DNA from: Ascarosepion bandense
Taxonomy: Eukaryota > Mollusca > Cephalopoda > Sepiida > Sepiidae
Length of the DNA: 64,000 bases
NCBI GenBank assembly: GCA_037127315.1
Contig: JBBBDQ010000229.1
Span: forward strand, 862,501-926,500
Reading direction: 5' to 3'
The notes under the pieces are model-generated. The model worked only from the letters and a program-made list of their open reading frames with translations. It was not told where the DNA came from and did no database searches. The stretch's first letter is position 1. Every line of letters starts with the position of its first letter. The translations under genes were made by a program, and so were the position numbers. Positions 47,701 to 59,062 of this stretch are shown here, piece after piece.

Positions 47701-50140
47701 GTAAAGTAAAATAAATGGGATAATGATTTATAGAAATACAGCACATGCAGACACAATCAGTAAAGTAATATAAATGTGAATGAATTTTATAGATAATTAC
47801 AGATCCTAAAATGCAACTGTAAAGTAAAATAAATTGGGATAAATACTTATAGAAATTACAGCACATGCAGACGAAGGAATCAGTAAAGTAATATAAAATG
47901 TGAATGAATTTTATAGATAATTACAGATCCTAAAGGCAATCAGTAAAGTAAAATAAATTGGGATAAATACTTATAGAAATTACAGCACATGTAGACGAAG
48001 CAATCAGTAAAGTAATATAAATGTGAATGAATTTTATAGATAATTACAGATCCTAAAGGCAATCAGTAAAGTGAAATAAATTGGGATAAATACTTATAGA
48101 AATTACAGCACATGCAGACGAAGCAATCAGTAAAGTAATATAAATGTGAATGAATTTTATAGATAATTACAGATCCAAAAGGCAATCAGTAAAGTAAATA
48201 AATTGGGATAAATACTTATAGAAATTACATGCAGACGAAGCAATCAGTAAAGTAATATAAATGTGAATGAATTTTATAGATAATTACAGATCCTAAAGGC
48301 AATCAGTAAAGTGCAGTAAAAATAAATGGGGGATAAATACTTATAGAAATTACAGCACATGCAGACGAAGCAATCAGTAAAGTAATATAAATGTGAATGA
48401 ATTTTATAGATATCATAGATCCTAAAGGCAATCAGTAAAAGTAAAAATAAATTGGGATAAATATTTATATAATATATACATGCAGACGAAGCAATCAGTA
48501 AAATAATATAAATGTGAATGAATTTTAGATAATTACACAGATCCTAAAGGCAATCAGTAAAGTAAAATAAATTGGGATAAATACTTATTGAAATTACAGC
48601 ACATGCAGATAAAGCAATCAAAGTAATATAAATGTGAATGAATTTTATAGATAATTACAGATCCTAAAGGCAATCAGTAAAGTAAAATAAATTGGGATAA
48701 ATACTTATAGAAATTACAGCACATGCAGACGAAGCAATCAGTAAAGTAATATAAATGTGAATGAATTTTACAGATAATACAGATCCACAGACAATCAGTA
48801 AAGTTTAAATAAATTGGGATAAATACTTATAGAAATTACAGCACATGCAGACGAAGCAATCAGTAAATTAATATAAATGTGAATGAATTTTATAGATAAT
48901 TACAGATCCTAAAGTAAATCAGTAAAGTAAAATAAATTGGGATAAATACTTATAGAAATTAAGGAAAACAGTGACGAAGCAATCAGTAAAGTAATATAAA
49001 TGTAAATGAATTTTATAGATAATTACAGATCCTAAAGGCAATCAGTAAAGTAAAATAAATGGGGATAAATACTTATAGAAATTACAGCATACATTTAAAG
49101 CAATCAGTAAAGTAATATAAATGAATGAATTTTATAGATAATTACAGATCCTAAAGGCAATCAGTAAAGTAAAATAAATTGGGATAAATACTTATAGAAA
49201 TTACACATGCAGACGAAGCAATCAGTAAAGTAATATAAATGTGAATGAATTTTATAGATAATTACAGATCCTAAAGGCAATCAGTAAAGTAAAATAAATT
49301 GGGATAAATACTTATAGAAATTACAGCACATGCAGACGAAACAATCAGTAAAGTAATATAAATGTGAATGAATTTTATAGATAATTACAGATCCTAAAGG
49401 CAATCAGTAAAGAATAAATTGGGATAAATACTTATAGAAATTACAGCACATGCAGACGAAGCAATCAGTAAAGTAATATAAATGTGAATGAATTTTATAG
49501 ATAATTACAGATCCTAAAGGCAATCAGTAAAGTTTAAATAAATTGGGATAAATACTTATAGAAATTACAGCACATGCAGACGAAGCAATCAGTAAAATAA
49601 TATAAATGTGAATGAATTTTATAGATAATTACAGATCCTAAAGGCAATCAGTAAAGTAAAATAAATGGGGATAAATACTTCAGAAATTATGAAAACATGC
49701 AGATTAAAGCAATCAGTAAAGTAATATAAATGTGAATGAATTTTATAGGATAATTACAGATCCTAAAGGCAATCAGTAAAGTAAAATAACTGGGGGATAA
49801 ATACTTATAGAAATTACAGCACATGCAGACGAAGCAATCAGTAAAGTAATATAAATGTGAATGAATTTTATAGATAATTACAGATCCTAAAGGCAATCAG
49901 TAAAGTAAAATAACTGGGATAAATACTTATGAAATGTTACATGGCCATATGCAGATGAAGCAATCAGTAAAGTAATATAAATGTGAATGAATTTTATAGA
50001 TAATACAGATCCAAAGGCAATCAGTAAAGTAAAATAAATTGGGATAAATACTTATAGAATTAAAAGGCGCACATGCAGACGAAACAATCAGTAAAGTAAT
50101 ATAAATGTGAATGAATTTTATAGATAATTACAGAACATGC
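29780..50140. repeat. 20-kb satellite array, 123-bp dimeric unit
   Basis: Head-to-tail copies of a 123-bp unit fill the interval, about 165 units by length. The unit contains two related halves. Each starts GCAATCAGTAAAGTAA and reaches TATAGA(T)AATTACAG after about 50 bp. Half A then has CACATGCAGACGAA and half B has ATCCTAAAG. By eye about four in five of the 50 shared positions agree. The left edge begins with a diverged half A at about 29780. The right edge stops after a half-B core at about 50133. Copies at the ends are very uniform, while copies at about 41.9-47.1 kb are full of small insertions, deletions and substitutions. No transcription unit or enclosed gene was found. A centromeric, subtelomeric or other heterochromatic role cannot be judged from sequence. 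Confidence 0.97.
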
Positions 50141-50399
50141 AACAAAAAATATTTAATTGAATATTACTAGTAGTACAATAAGCGACAAGAAAAAACTATG
50201 CATTTTAACAAAAAACTGGTATTTCAGCAAATTATACAGGAGTAAAATACACATTTTATTAGTAGTAATAGAATATACTATAGTAATTTGGTTAGTTTTC
50301 AACATTCTATTACTAACAACAATTTTATACTTGGGGAACTCACTACGAAGTGTAATTGATCTAGCCGCACAACCCTGCTAACTATTAGATGAGGTCGGG
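50141..50399. other. Right flank of the satellite, unassigned
   Basis: A 74-codon frame (50157-50381) has a hydrophobic stretch but no recognised domain, and is probably chance. Confidence 0.4.
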
Positions 50400-50660
50400 G
50401 TGATCTAGATGAATTTCTAAGCACCGCTTAGAGGGAGCACAAGGCCTAAATTATGGAGTACCCAGAGAGGATAGAACTCACTATTAAGTTGTAATAAGTT
50501 CTTTCGAGGGACAAAATAGCTAACTATGATACCACGTCCAGACGCGTAAATGATTTTTTAAGCGTAGCATAGATGTAGCGCAAGGCCGAAAATGTGGAGT
50601 GCCCAGTGAGTATCGTACTCACTACTCACTCATAATGAGCTAGCATGCGCCATGCTGCCG
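50400..50660. repeat. Two diverged tandem copies, period about 141 bp
   Basis: CACAAGGCCTAAATTATGGAG, then TACCCAGAGAGGAT and ACTCACTATT (from 50438), recur as CGCAAGGCCGAAAATGTGGAG, then TGCCCAGTGAGTAT and ACTCACTACT (from 50579). No coding sequence was recognised. Confidence 0.65.
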
Positions 50661-50789
50661 GGTAATGAAGCAGAACTCTTGTACCATTTTTTAGCGAAAC
50701 AAACTAAAATTCTACGTTAATGATCGCAACTGGTCAAAGAGAAGATTAGTTGTTTTGGGGGTTAAATATCGATGCTCGCAATCCTAACA

Positions 50790-51240
50790 TGATACGCCTA
50801 TTCACGACGTTTCGGCCGTTGAACGCTCCGATTATCTTCAAGTGATTGGAATTTTGGACCGAACCCTTTGATTCGATCACTGGGGTAGATTGTTCTCGTC
50901 CTATTAATCATGCCACTTCTAGATGCTTTTAGATTTAATTATACTTGTAGACAAATGGCCTAGTGAACATTGATTGAATCCAGTAACTTGATCCCCAAAA
51001 TCATCAGTCTAATACCTGGCTGCAGTAGTGGCGTGCAAAGTCTTAGGGATCTGAGTTAAATGGAGATAACTAAAACATATGGAAGTGGCATGGCTCATGG
51101 AACGAGAGCAGTTTATACCAGTGATTGATACAAAGATTTTGGTTAAAATTCCAGTGTCCTGAAGAAGGTCGGAGCATACAACGGACTAAACGCCGTGAAG
51201 ATGAAAATAAAGATAAGGACAACAGTCCAAACAATGTAAA
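50790..51240 (+). repeat. Diverged repeat of the 60786 foldback family
   Basis: ACGACGTTTCGGCCGTTG (about 50798) to GAACCCTTTGATTCGATCACTGG matches 60838-60913. GTCGGAGCATACAACGG (about 51168) to ATAAGGACAACAGTCC and AATGTAAATAG matches the complementary arm. The two blocks are separated by about 270 bp of unrelated sequence here, much more than at 60786. Confidence 0.6.
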
Positions 51241-51666
51241 TAGTTGCTGTATCCTTTAAAGAGGTTACAAACAGACAAGGCGGTACGCGAGTGAAAGAAC
51301 AGCAACACGTGAGTAGATGAAAAAAGAGAGGTTTATTGTAAAGAGAATATACTATGGCAAGACAGGGAATCTGGTGACAGGCTAGTAATTACCGAAGAAA
51401 ATCACAAGTATCTCCTGTACTCACTGTATATTGCTACTAATATAATCAGTCAACATAGGCAATAGAGAGTATAGATCATTCCATTAAAACACCTCACCCT
51501 GAGATAATTTTCTCATTGAATTTTGCTCAATACTTTTTCTTTTGGGGGTCAGGGCATAACTGTTTGACTTTTTTCCTCTTCCGAGTAATTTTATGTCCCA
51601 CCAATAGTGCGAATATCTTATCTCAGAAACGTATACAAAGATTAGTCATCAATGCATTTTATACCC
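51241..51666. other. Unassigned sequence
   Basis: No gene or named repeat was recognised. Confidence 0.4.
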
Positions 51667-52130
51667 TAGCTCCATGGTTCCCAACCCCGAGGTAAATTAC
51701 TCCCAATGGGGTAATGAGCCCATATTTTGTGGGTAACTGATATTTGGTTTGGTAAGAAGCAATCAGCTTATAATTTCACACTGTGTCCTTGGAATGAAGA
51801 CCAAGAAACGTAGCAGACTCAACGTAGCAGACATCACCCGAATAGCCCTTTCAGTCAAGAAGTCAAGAAAAAATAAACTGGCACTGGTACAGGCAATACA
51901 AGCTCAACACTCACATTAAGAGTCACGTTTAGGTTACGGCCACTATACCTCTGATTATTATAGATTGGTACTATTGTATTGAATAATTTCCATTATTTTT
52001 GTCTGCTTTTGATGCATGAAAATATAATTACTTCTTTTCCTATAATACGGGTATTTGTTCATTGGGGTAATAGTGAAATTGTATTTTGGGGTAATCGCAA
52101 CAAAAAGGTTGGGAAACTAGATGGTTATAC
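51667..52130. mobile_element. Possible hAT-like non-autonomous DNA transposon
   Basis: The left end CTCCATGGTTCCCAACC and the right end GGTTGGGAAACTAGATGG form an imperfect inverted repeat of the style common in hAT elements. GGGGTAAT motifs recur just inside both ends (about 51717, 52063 and 52089). There is no transposase frame: the 76-codon frame at 51979-52209 runs through the right end and has no domain. An 8-bp target-site duplication is not evident. Confidence 0.45.
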
Positions 52131-53466
52131 TTATAAATGTTTCATCCTAACTACTGATCGATTAATAATTCGTGACTATCTGTTAAGGTCAGTCATAATT
52201 AAGAAATAATTGCCAACAAGTAAAACCTACTAAGAAGCGCAAATTTTACACGTGAAAATCAGCCAGATAAATATAAACAGCTGATGTGGAAACCGAGGAT
52301 AAAAACATGACCCCGAAATCCGAACGAGCATATAAATTACAAAAGGTGCAATCGAAAAGCTAAGCAAAGTATTAAGAAACAGGAAAATGTCGTTAGAAGC
52401 AAAGAAAATACCGCTGATCCGTTACGTAATATCAATCCTCCTACAAGACAGGGAATGCTTGGACAATCTCTTTAGAGATGAAGACTTGCCTTAAGTCTTC
52501 GTCTTTGAAGAAATTATCTAAGCAATGCTGTTCTATAGAATTCCAGAGACGGGTCGAGTAAGCAACGAGTAGTAATTAAGAAAATAGAAACAGAAAGTTC
52601 ACTTATACTCGGAATGAGAAAGAGACTGTTGATTCTTCTTTGACAGTTAACGAGAAAGATGGGCTTGGAGAATTTGGCACTCACAAGTCGTCTCGATAGG
52701 AAAAAGAACAAGAGGGTGTGGCGGGGCAGTTTAGCTGATCAGCTTGCGTTAAAATTTAGAAATTGATAGCAAACTAGTGAATACTGAATACGAATTTCAC
52801 TTTAAACTTCTGGCCTTATGCCAAACCTCACTCTCTATGGTAGGCTAGATTAAGAGTATCTTGGAGTGGAACTTACCTTTTGCAAGATGTTTTCACAGAT
52901 TACTAGAAGTAAGTTAGATCTGCTATATGTATATGGCGATGTGCCGAAATTAGGCTTAATAAATAACAACGTCGAAACATTTACATATGCTTTACCTGTT
53001 GATATTTTAAAATATTTTTAAAACTTTTCAGAGCAACACGCTAATCTAATACGGATATTATGAAGAATTTATCTGGGTATCCAAAGAACGTTGTTCATGC
53101 ATTACTCTAATGGTTACGTCTGTGTATTTGGGGTTTTAGAATGAAAAATTAAAATTTTCAGACGTCAAAAAAAAACCTATAAACGTGATTGAAAGACATG
53201 CAATTTTGAATCTTTGATATATTTGAAATCCAAGTCGGAGGATATATTCAGACTTTTCTTGACATCTCTAAAATTGAACTAATAGCCCTAAGCTTTTAAG
53301 AACGATGAGTCTTTGAAAAACATTTACTGATTTCAAGACAGGTATAAATGTCTCCGGGATGTATTTTTTTTTATACATATATATTTTTGGAGGAGAGGTG
53401 GAGTTTGAATTGGAAATATGTCTTCATATGAAGAACAAAAGTAAAGTGCACTATGCCTAAAATAAA

Positions 53467-53467
<1 letters not shown>
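52131..53467. other. Unassigned sequence
   Basis: No gene, RNA or transposon was recognised. Confidence 0.4.

Positions 53468-53502
<35 letters not shown>
53468..53502. repeat. (TA)n microsatellite
   Basis: About 17 TA units leading into TGTATGTAT. Confidence 0.95.
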
Positions 53503-53510
<8 letters not shown>

Positions 53511-54729
53511 TAATTACGCAAATATGTTTCCATTGCAAAAAGTAAAAAACGAATGAATAAATAACTTTTGATGATATTGGTGACGTTTAATTCGCGTTTT
53601 TTTTTTTATTTTCTTTTAGCTTTTTTAGAAATTATATACAAACCGAATTCAGAAAACATTCTTTGTAAGATTAAGTCTCGGCGTTTGGCAAAATATTACG
53701 CGCTGAAAAAACATCTTCTGGAATATAGAAATTAATGTCTGTTCTTTACAGTAATACAAAAATTACATTCAGTTTTTCCGGAGCTGATAATCGAAAAACA
53801 TGACATGGCGCAACGGTGGGATATAAACATTAAAAGGAATTTTTAATAATAAGCGGGTGTTCGATTCTCAATGGATACACTATAAAAAATCAAAATGAAA
53901 TCAACCAACAAGTTTTAACATAAAAACCAATCATTCTAGCCTAATATAGTTTAGTTGATTCTTACTACTGAGTAGTGATATTGATCCTAACATGGTGGCC
54001 TTGTAACGTTCACTTGTCTCGGTCACTATAACGATACCCGATTTCCGCAACCTATCGATGGTTGATCAATTCGATCCAAACTTGGCCTTGTCTCACGCTG
54101 TGTTTGATTGATCACAAGGTTGATTTGTCCGTTGACCGTTGAGGCTCGCAGTCTTTAGTGGTCTTAGGATGGGGTGAAATGTCACATTGAATAATAACAA
54201 AGAAAATATCTTTATGGAATATGAACTGAATTTAATATTGGTTAAATTCTATCATTTCTCCATGCAAACAAACTGAATTCCAACTGTGTCTACTTATTGG
54301 ATGTAGCACCCCTTCTAGTTTGATTTATGTGGTACAAGCCTTATGTCAGAGGTTCTTCTAAGGCAGGCACTCACGTAACAAGACGTCCTTCTTATCTCGA
54401 CGTCTGCAATCTCTTTCCTCGAACTGTTGGAACTGCTTTTGGGCGATTTAGATCTTAATTTTAATGAACCCAATCCACAAAAAAAAAATCTTGTTGCCGT
54501 TACTAGGTCATACATCATTCTTTTAGCAAAAAAAGAAAAGCACTGTGTCGCCTTACTAATCCCACCTACTCCTGTTAGTATCTCACACCACCGCCTGTTA
54601 GGAGCTGTAGAAAATTCTTTTTCTTTTTTAGTATTTCTACTGTGCCCGCCACCCGAGCTCCTCTTTGACTGGTTGGTTCTCTTTCAAAATGGCCTCTCTC
54701 TTCACGTTCTTCGAGGGCGTAGTAATATT
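53503..54729. other. Unassigned sequence
   Basis: The overlapping frames at 54315-54518 (minus) and 54427-54804 (plus) show no known domain. The second runs into the CT microsatellite. I see no supported gene. Confidence 0.4.
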
Positions 54730-54783
54730 TCTCTCTCTCTCTCACTCTCGCTATCTCTCTCTCTCACTTTCTCTCTCTCTCTC
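54730..54783. repeat. (CT)n microsatellite
   Basis: An interrupted CT run. Ser/Leu-rich frames across it are translation of the repeat. Confidence 0.95.
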
Positions 54784-55444
54784 CTTTGCATTTTTATTAA
54801 TTAAAACTTGTTATTCTAAATACCCAGATTCTTTATTTTCAATAAAACAACTATGTTTTTATCTGTTTCGAAATCGAAGATATATCATATGTCTTTTTCT
54901 GCTTCTACTCCGTATTTAAGGTTCGTTAAATTTCTACAATACCAAGGAACGCTGCCTATGGTGCAGACTTACCTCGAGGTTGACTTCTATTAAAATCAAT
55001 AACAAATTTTTATCACTTCATAATTTGTGTATGTTGGACATTTCCATTCGTATTTTGATAACCGGTTCTCTGGAAATCCACTCATAAATCAACACCAGCC
55101 CAAAAGCACACAGCTTCCTGTGGATTTCGGTTATCAGTGGGAATTTTCTCTTTATGTCTTTGGCCAATTTGACAAGAAAAATTCTCTCATCTTTTCTCTC
55201 TTTCTTATATTCATTAAAAAAAAATCATCATTGTTCCTCCCGGTATGCATAACATTATATTCATTATTTCTTTGGCTTTTTACCAGAAAATAGTGTAACA
55301 CCTCATGCAGAATTCAAGATTTCAACGAGAAATTACAAATTATAAATCAAGCAATCTAAGCTAAGTCTGGTTTACAATTAAGAATGACTAGTGACTTAGA
55401 TCCTCACTAGGTGCTCCATGCAAAATTAAAATTCATTTATCTAT
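54784..55444. other. Unassigned sequence
   Basis: An 88-codon frame (55027-55293) shows no recognised domain. Nothing else was identified. Confidence 0.4.
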
Positions 55445-57000
55445 CTGTATTCAAAGAGAATACGACTCGGTCGGGGGGGTGTCTACGAAAGAAGATGCGG
55501 CTAAGAAAATTTGGTAAGGCAAAGCGCCCGAACCTGTGGCGACGGGGGCTGGGAAAATTTTGACCCTAAACCCGAGTGTACGCACACTGAATCCTCACAT
55601 AAACTTCGACTTTGAGTCACATCCCATCTCAGTTCGGAGACATAAGGTGTTATATCCAGACTTCCGAGAGAGCTTGCAGTTGTCAATTTCTCTGATTTCG
55701 GGCAGTTTACCACTCATCCAGCTCTTTCCAGGGACTCGGCTGAGAAAAATAAACAATGCAAAGGCATGATCCGGTGGTTGCTGGCGCTGAGTAAATATTG
55801 GCTCGAATTTACGCTCTCTGGTTACCTACGTTGAATTCGATCCTGCCTCACTTCCCGTCTCAGTAAGGAAACATTTGGTAAATATAAAGAATTCCGAGAG
55901 CTAGCAATTTTCAAGGTCTCTGATTTTGTGCAGAGTACCATTCAGTGGGGCTCTGTCCGTTGACGGAGAGCCAACTGAGAAAAATATAAAATGTAAAGAG
56001 CCCGATTTCTCGTTTGCGTGTCCGGGAAACGATCGATCTTTGGCTCGAATGTACTTGCTCAGGTTTCCCACTTTAAATCTGGCATTTCGTAACATCACGT
56101 CTCAGATGGAAGCTTTTGCGTAAATATTCAGAGATCAGATGATGACTCTGTCAGGGTTCCGTCGATGGACAGAGATTCTGCTGAGAAGAATAAGCAATGT
56201 AAAGTGCTGGATCAAGTGGTTGCGTGAACTGGATAAATTTTGAATGATATCCCGTGTGTACATGCTCGGTTTCCGACGTTAAACTAGATATTGCATCATA
56301 TCACGTCTCAGAGGTGAGATTTACGTAAATATCGAAAGTTTCCTGAGAGTAACTGTCAAGCACTTTGCCTTTGGGTAAAGTACCAAGCAATCGGAGCACA
56401 GTTAATGGATAGAGGCTCGGATGAGAAAAACAATGTAAAGTCTTCTGTTCCACATTTGGAGGGTCTGGTGAATATTGCCTCTTGTCCATGATTCCCCTCG
56501 TTAACCATAAACTTGTGTCACATACTGTCTCAGAATTCAGAGAGAGCTCGCAATTTTTAAGCAATCTTCGGTCAGAGTACGTCAGTCTATAGAAGGAGAC
56601 AAGACTGATAAAATAACCAATGAAAATTACTCGACCATGCGATGGCGGAGGATGGGTAAATTTTGACCCTTGACTTGAGTGTATGCGTCTGAGTTCTTCA
56701 CTTTTAACCCGTCATTTTTTCAACACCGTCTCATAGGAAAAACTATCCAGTTTAAACTTTAAGGATCTCTGTCTTCGAAAAGAGTGCGACTCTGTCGGGG
56801 CTTATCTACGGAAAATGACTCGGCTGAGAAAAATAGAAAATACAAAGTTCCCGATCCAGTGTTTGTGGACTCTGGATAAACTTTTACGGTTGGAGCGAGT
56901 GTAAGCTCTCGGGTTCCTCACGTTAAACTCAGCCTTATGTGACATAATGACACAGTTGGGAGACAGTAATACAGAGTTCCAAGTCATTTTACTATAAATA
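55445..57000. repeat. Old tandem array, period about 220 bp
   Basis: A landmark of the form GGCTGAGAAAAATA then AATGCAAAG recurs near 55738, 55975, 56172, 56420, 56601 and 56820, with a degenerate first copy near 55497. Spacings therefore vary from about 180 to 250 bp. Each copy also has an upstream GACTC(G/T)GTC(G/A)GGG-like block, a GTGTA(C/A)GC(T)C block and a CA(T)C(A)(C/T)GTCTCA block. The copies are strongly diverged and GC-richer than the flanks. The several 60-90 codon frames inside are not conserved between units. Confidence 0.75.
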
Positions 57001-57518
57001 ATTGTTCGTAATTATACTCTAAAACGTATTTTACTTTGAAAATGGGTTGCTAGTAATTATACGATAAAATGCATGTTTATAGTGTTTTGGTTTAGGGTTC
57101 ACTATTTGCCCATAAATAAGTCCCTAACATATGCTTCCACCTCGGGTCACGGTAGACCGGGAAACAACATCAAATAAGAGGCTGTTCTGCGTTTCACTGC
57201 TCTCTTCATTGATTGCATTGCTGCTGGATATAATTTATGGTCATATTCAGCACTACGAAAGTGAATGCAAAGAGCCTAATTAACAATTCTAACTCGACTT
57301 TCCGATTTCTCATTCGGAGCCGTCATCCACTACGCTACATTACACAGAAGATACAACATCATCATCATTTATCCATCACACCCATACGATGCCTAGAGCA
57401 GCAACTCTTTGTTGCTGTTTCTGTAACAAACTGTTTTTTACGGGGCAGGGTTGTTAGCCCTGCACCAAACTCCCAAATCCCAAACTCGGAAAACTGGTAG
57501 ACCATTCTTGGTCCTTTG
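57001..57518. other. Unassigned sequence with a small GC hairpin
   Basis: GCAGGGTTGTTAGCCCTGC at about 57445-57463 can fold on itself. It sits just beyond the 3' end of the minus-strand 5S-like segment. No gene was recognised. Confidence 0.4.
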
Positions 57519-57635
57519 GTTTACAGCACCTGGTATTCCCAAATGGTTACCCATTAAATACTGACCAGGTTCGATATTTCTTAACTTCGGTGAACGGATG
57601 GGAACCGGTGTATTCAACACGATATAGCCGTAGAC
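57519..57635 (-). mobile_element. 5S rRNA-like SINE head or 5S pseudogene
   Basis: The minus strand from 57635 reads TCTACGGCTATATCGTGTTG, CACCGAAGTTAAG, then ATTTGGGAATACCAGGTGCTGTAAACC cut at the normal 5S length (117 nt). Several changes (GTTCCCATCCG, AAGAAATATCG) make a working 5S gene unlikely. Unlike the other copies, no tRNA-like unit follows it, so it may be a 5S retropseudogene or a SINE that lost its second part. Confidence 0.75.
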
Positions 57636-57949
57636 ACACATCAACTTAGCTGATACAATTATAACACGCCCTCATTTTGATACATTCTATACATTAGCTA
57701 GCTTCATTTTTTTTTCACATATTTCATACTAACTACAGAGCCTTCAATAGTTCGTTGTTATCTGTTAAGCTAGGTCATGAATAATTTCCGTTTTGGGGAA
57801 CTATTTGTAGCAAACAATGCATCATCCTAACTGTCCCTTAGATATAGATACAAAAATATCGGTTGCATAGAACGTGTTCAGTATTAAAAGGGCAGCAGGT
57901 TGACAGTTGAAATCACCACAACCGGCCAAAAAAGCTGAGCTTCACCAAA

Positions 57950-58381
57950 GAAACTTAATGTGCGTTTGATTGGATCATCAAATGAAATTGGTTTAGAGTT
58001 CTTAAAACGCAGTGAAATGTTAAATGCACATTTACGCGTCCAACAGCTGCAACGTGTCCATAAAGTTTTGATAGAAAAGCGCCCTGCGTTCATTAATAAG
58101 AAAAATGTTGTCCTCTTCCATGACAACGTGGGACCACACCCAGCCTGAATAAACACAAGGTAAACGTTTGGATAATCGCTTGATCTGGCTTTCCTCAAAC
58201 ACTATATATCCCTGACCTTGTATCAACAGAATATATCGCTTATCGATCGTCGCAAAATGCTCTTAAGAGAGACAGCTTCTAAGAAAAATCAGATTCAAGT
58301 TTACGTTGGAATGTTTTTCACGTGAATACCTAGAGAATTTTATACAAAAGATATAAGAGAATTCTCTTGGGTGGCAAGAAG
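57950..58381 (+). pseudogene. Mariner-family transposase fragment, first part
   Basis: From about 57957 the frame reads NVRLIGSSNEIGLEFLKRS, LQRVHKVLIEKRPAFINK and VVLFHDNVGPHPA (58110-58148), then a stop. The HDN.(G/R)PH motif is the second catalytic Asp region of mariner transposases. Downstream, IQVYVGMFF and PREFYTKDIREFSWVAR continue in another frame or after stops. The N-terminal DNA-binding region and first catalytic Asp were not found. The copy is inactive and is split by the SINE at 58382. Confidence 0.75.
58371..58381. repeat. Target-site duplication, left copy
   Basis: GTGGCAAGAAG here is repeated exactly at 58656-58666, on either side of the SINE. Confidence 0.85.
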
Positions 58382-58655
58382 TCAGTCAGTCAGTCAGTCA
58401 GTTAAGTGCCATACGTGATACACGTTTTGACGATCATCTCTCGAAAGACATGACTAACTGGCAGAAAGTTATACCGCCGCAGTAGGTTCCCATACTTTAT
58501 GCCTTACACTGGTTACCAATCAGTCCTGTTATTAACTGGAGGGAAGAGATGAATTAATACATTTCCCAAGGGTATTTATTCGTAAGTGAGTGCAAGGAAT
58601 TCAACTGGAATTCGAACTCGGCTTCTTTATTTCTCGTTCCGGGGAGCAGTGTCCA
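58382..58655 (-). mobile_element. SINE, tail type 1, inserted in the mariner fragment
   Basis: On the minus strand: degraded tRNA-like head (GAACGAGAAATAAAGAAGCC, GAGTTCGAATTCC), central block (AAATACCCTTGGGAAATG, CATCTCTTCCCTCCAG) and tail 1 (ATCACGTATGGCACTTAACT), ending in five CTGA/GACT units at 58382-58401. A perfect 11-bp target-site duplication flanks it. Confidence 0.9.
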
Positions 58656-58666
58656 GTGGCAAGAAG

Positions 58667-58706
58667 GCATTGCCATAATGTGGAATATAACGAAAATGAC
58701 GTTTAA
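58667..58706 (+). pseudogene. Mariner transposase fragment, C-terminal part
   Basis: If the SINE is disregarded, the frame of REFSWVARR at 58381 runs on through HCHNVEYNEND to a TAA at 58704-58706, near the position where mariner transposases end. This supports insertion of the SINE into an already present mariner copy. Confidence 0.55.
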
Positions 58707-58904
58707 CTGAATTTAATAACTAGTTGTGCTTACGGTTTGTAATTTTCACAGTTATTTTCGCTTTGTTTTTTTACGACTTATCAAGCATTTGTGGGTTATT
58801 TGAAGCCAATTCAAAATTGCACATTGTAAGAATATTATTTTCCTTTCGTGACTTCATATTGCATCAGAAATCTTTGGGAGATAGCAATCACATATTCACA
58901 TAAA

Positions 58905-59062
58905 AGTCTAATCTTGAACCCGCAGCTGTTAGGGAAAAAGTTGGATTTATACATTTGCACGTAAGTGAACGTAACAGATTCGACTAGAATCCGAACTCAG
59001 CTCTACCATTTTCCGTTTTGAACCGCTAGCCATTTCACCGACCACACATCCGCTTTGTAAAG
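58905..59062 (-). mobile_element. Degraded SINE (tRNA-like head plus central block)
   Basis: The minus strand has GTGAAATGGCTAGCGG (A-box region), GAGCTGAGTTCGGATTC (B box), ACGTTCACTTACGTGCAAAT and AATCCAACTTTTTCCCTAAC. This is the same order as the main SINE family, with many changes. The tail is missing. Confidence 0.65.

Noticed and set aside
33962..49896. Many minus-strand frames of 60-109 codons inside the satellite, with recurrent HSHLYYFTDC-like segments
   Set aside because: They are translations of the satellite unit. A perfect 123-bp unit has a stop in every minus-strand frame, so longer frames arise only where indels shift phase. They do not look like a gene family.
29780..50140. 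CRISPR-like repeat array
   Set aside because: There are no unique spacers: the whole 123-bp unit is repeated head to tail, in a eukaryotic context.
54427..54919. Overlapping plus-strand frames of 125 and 84 codons
   Set aside because: Their length depends on the CT microsatellite at 54730-54783, and no domain is recognisable.
57884..58226. Minus-strand frames of 104 and 64 codons
   Set aside because: They are antisense shadows of the mariner transposase fragment on the plus strand.
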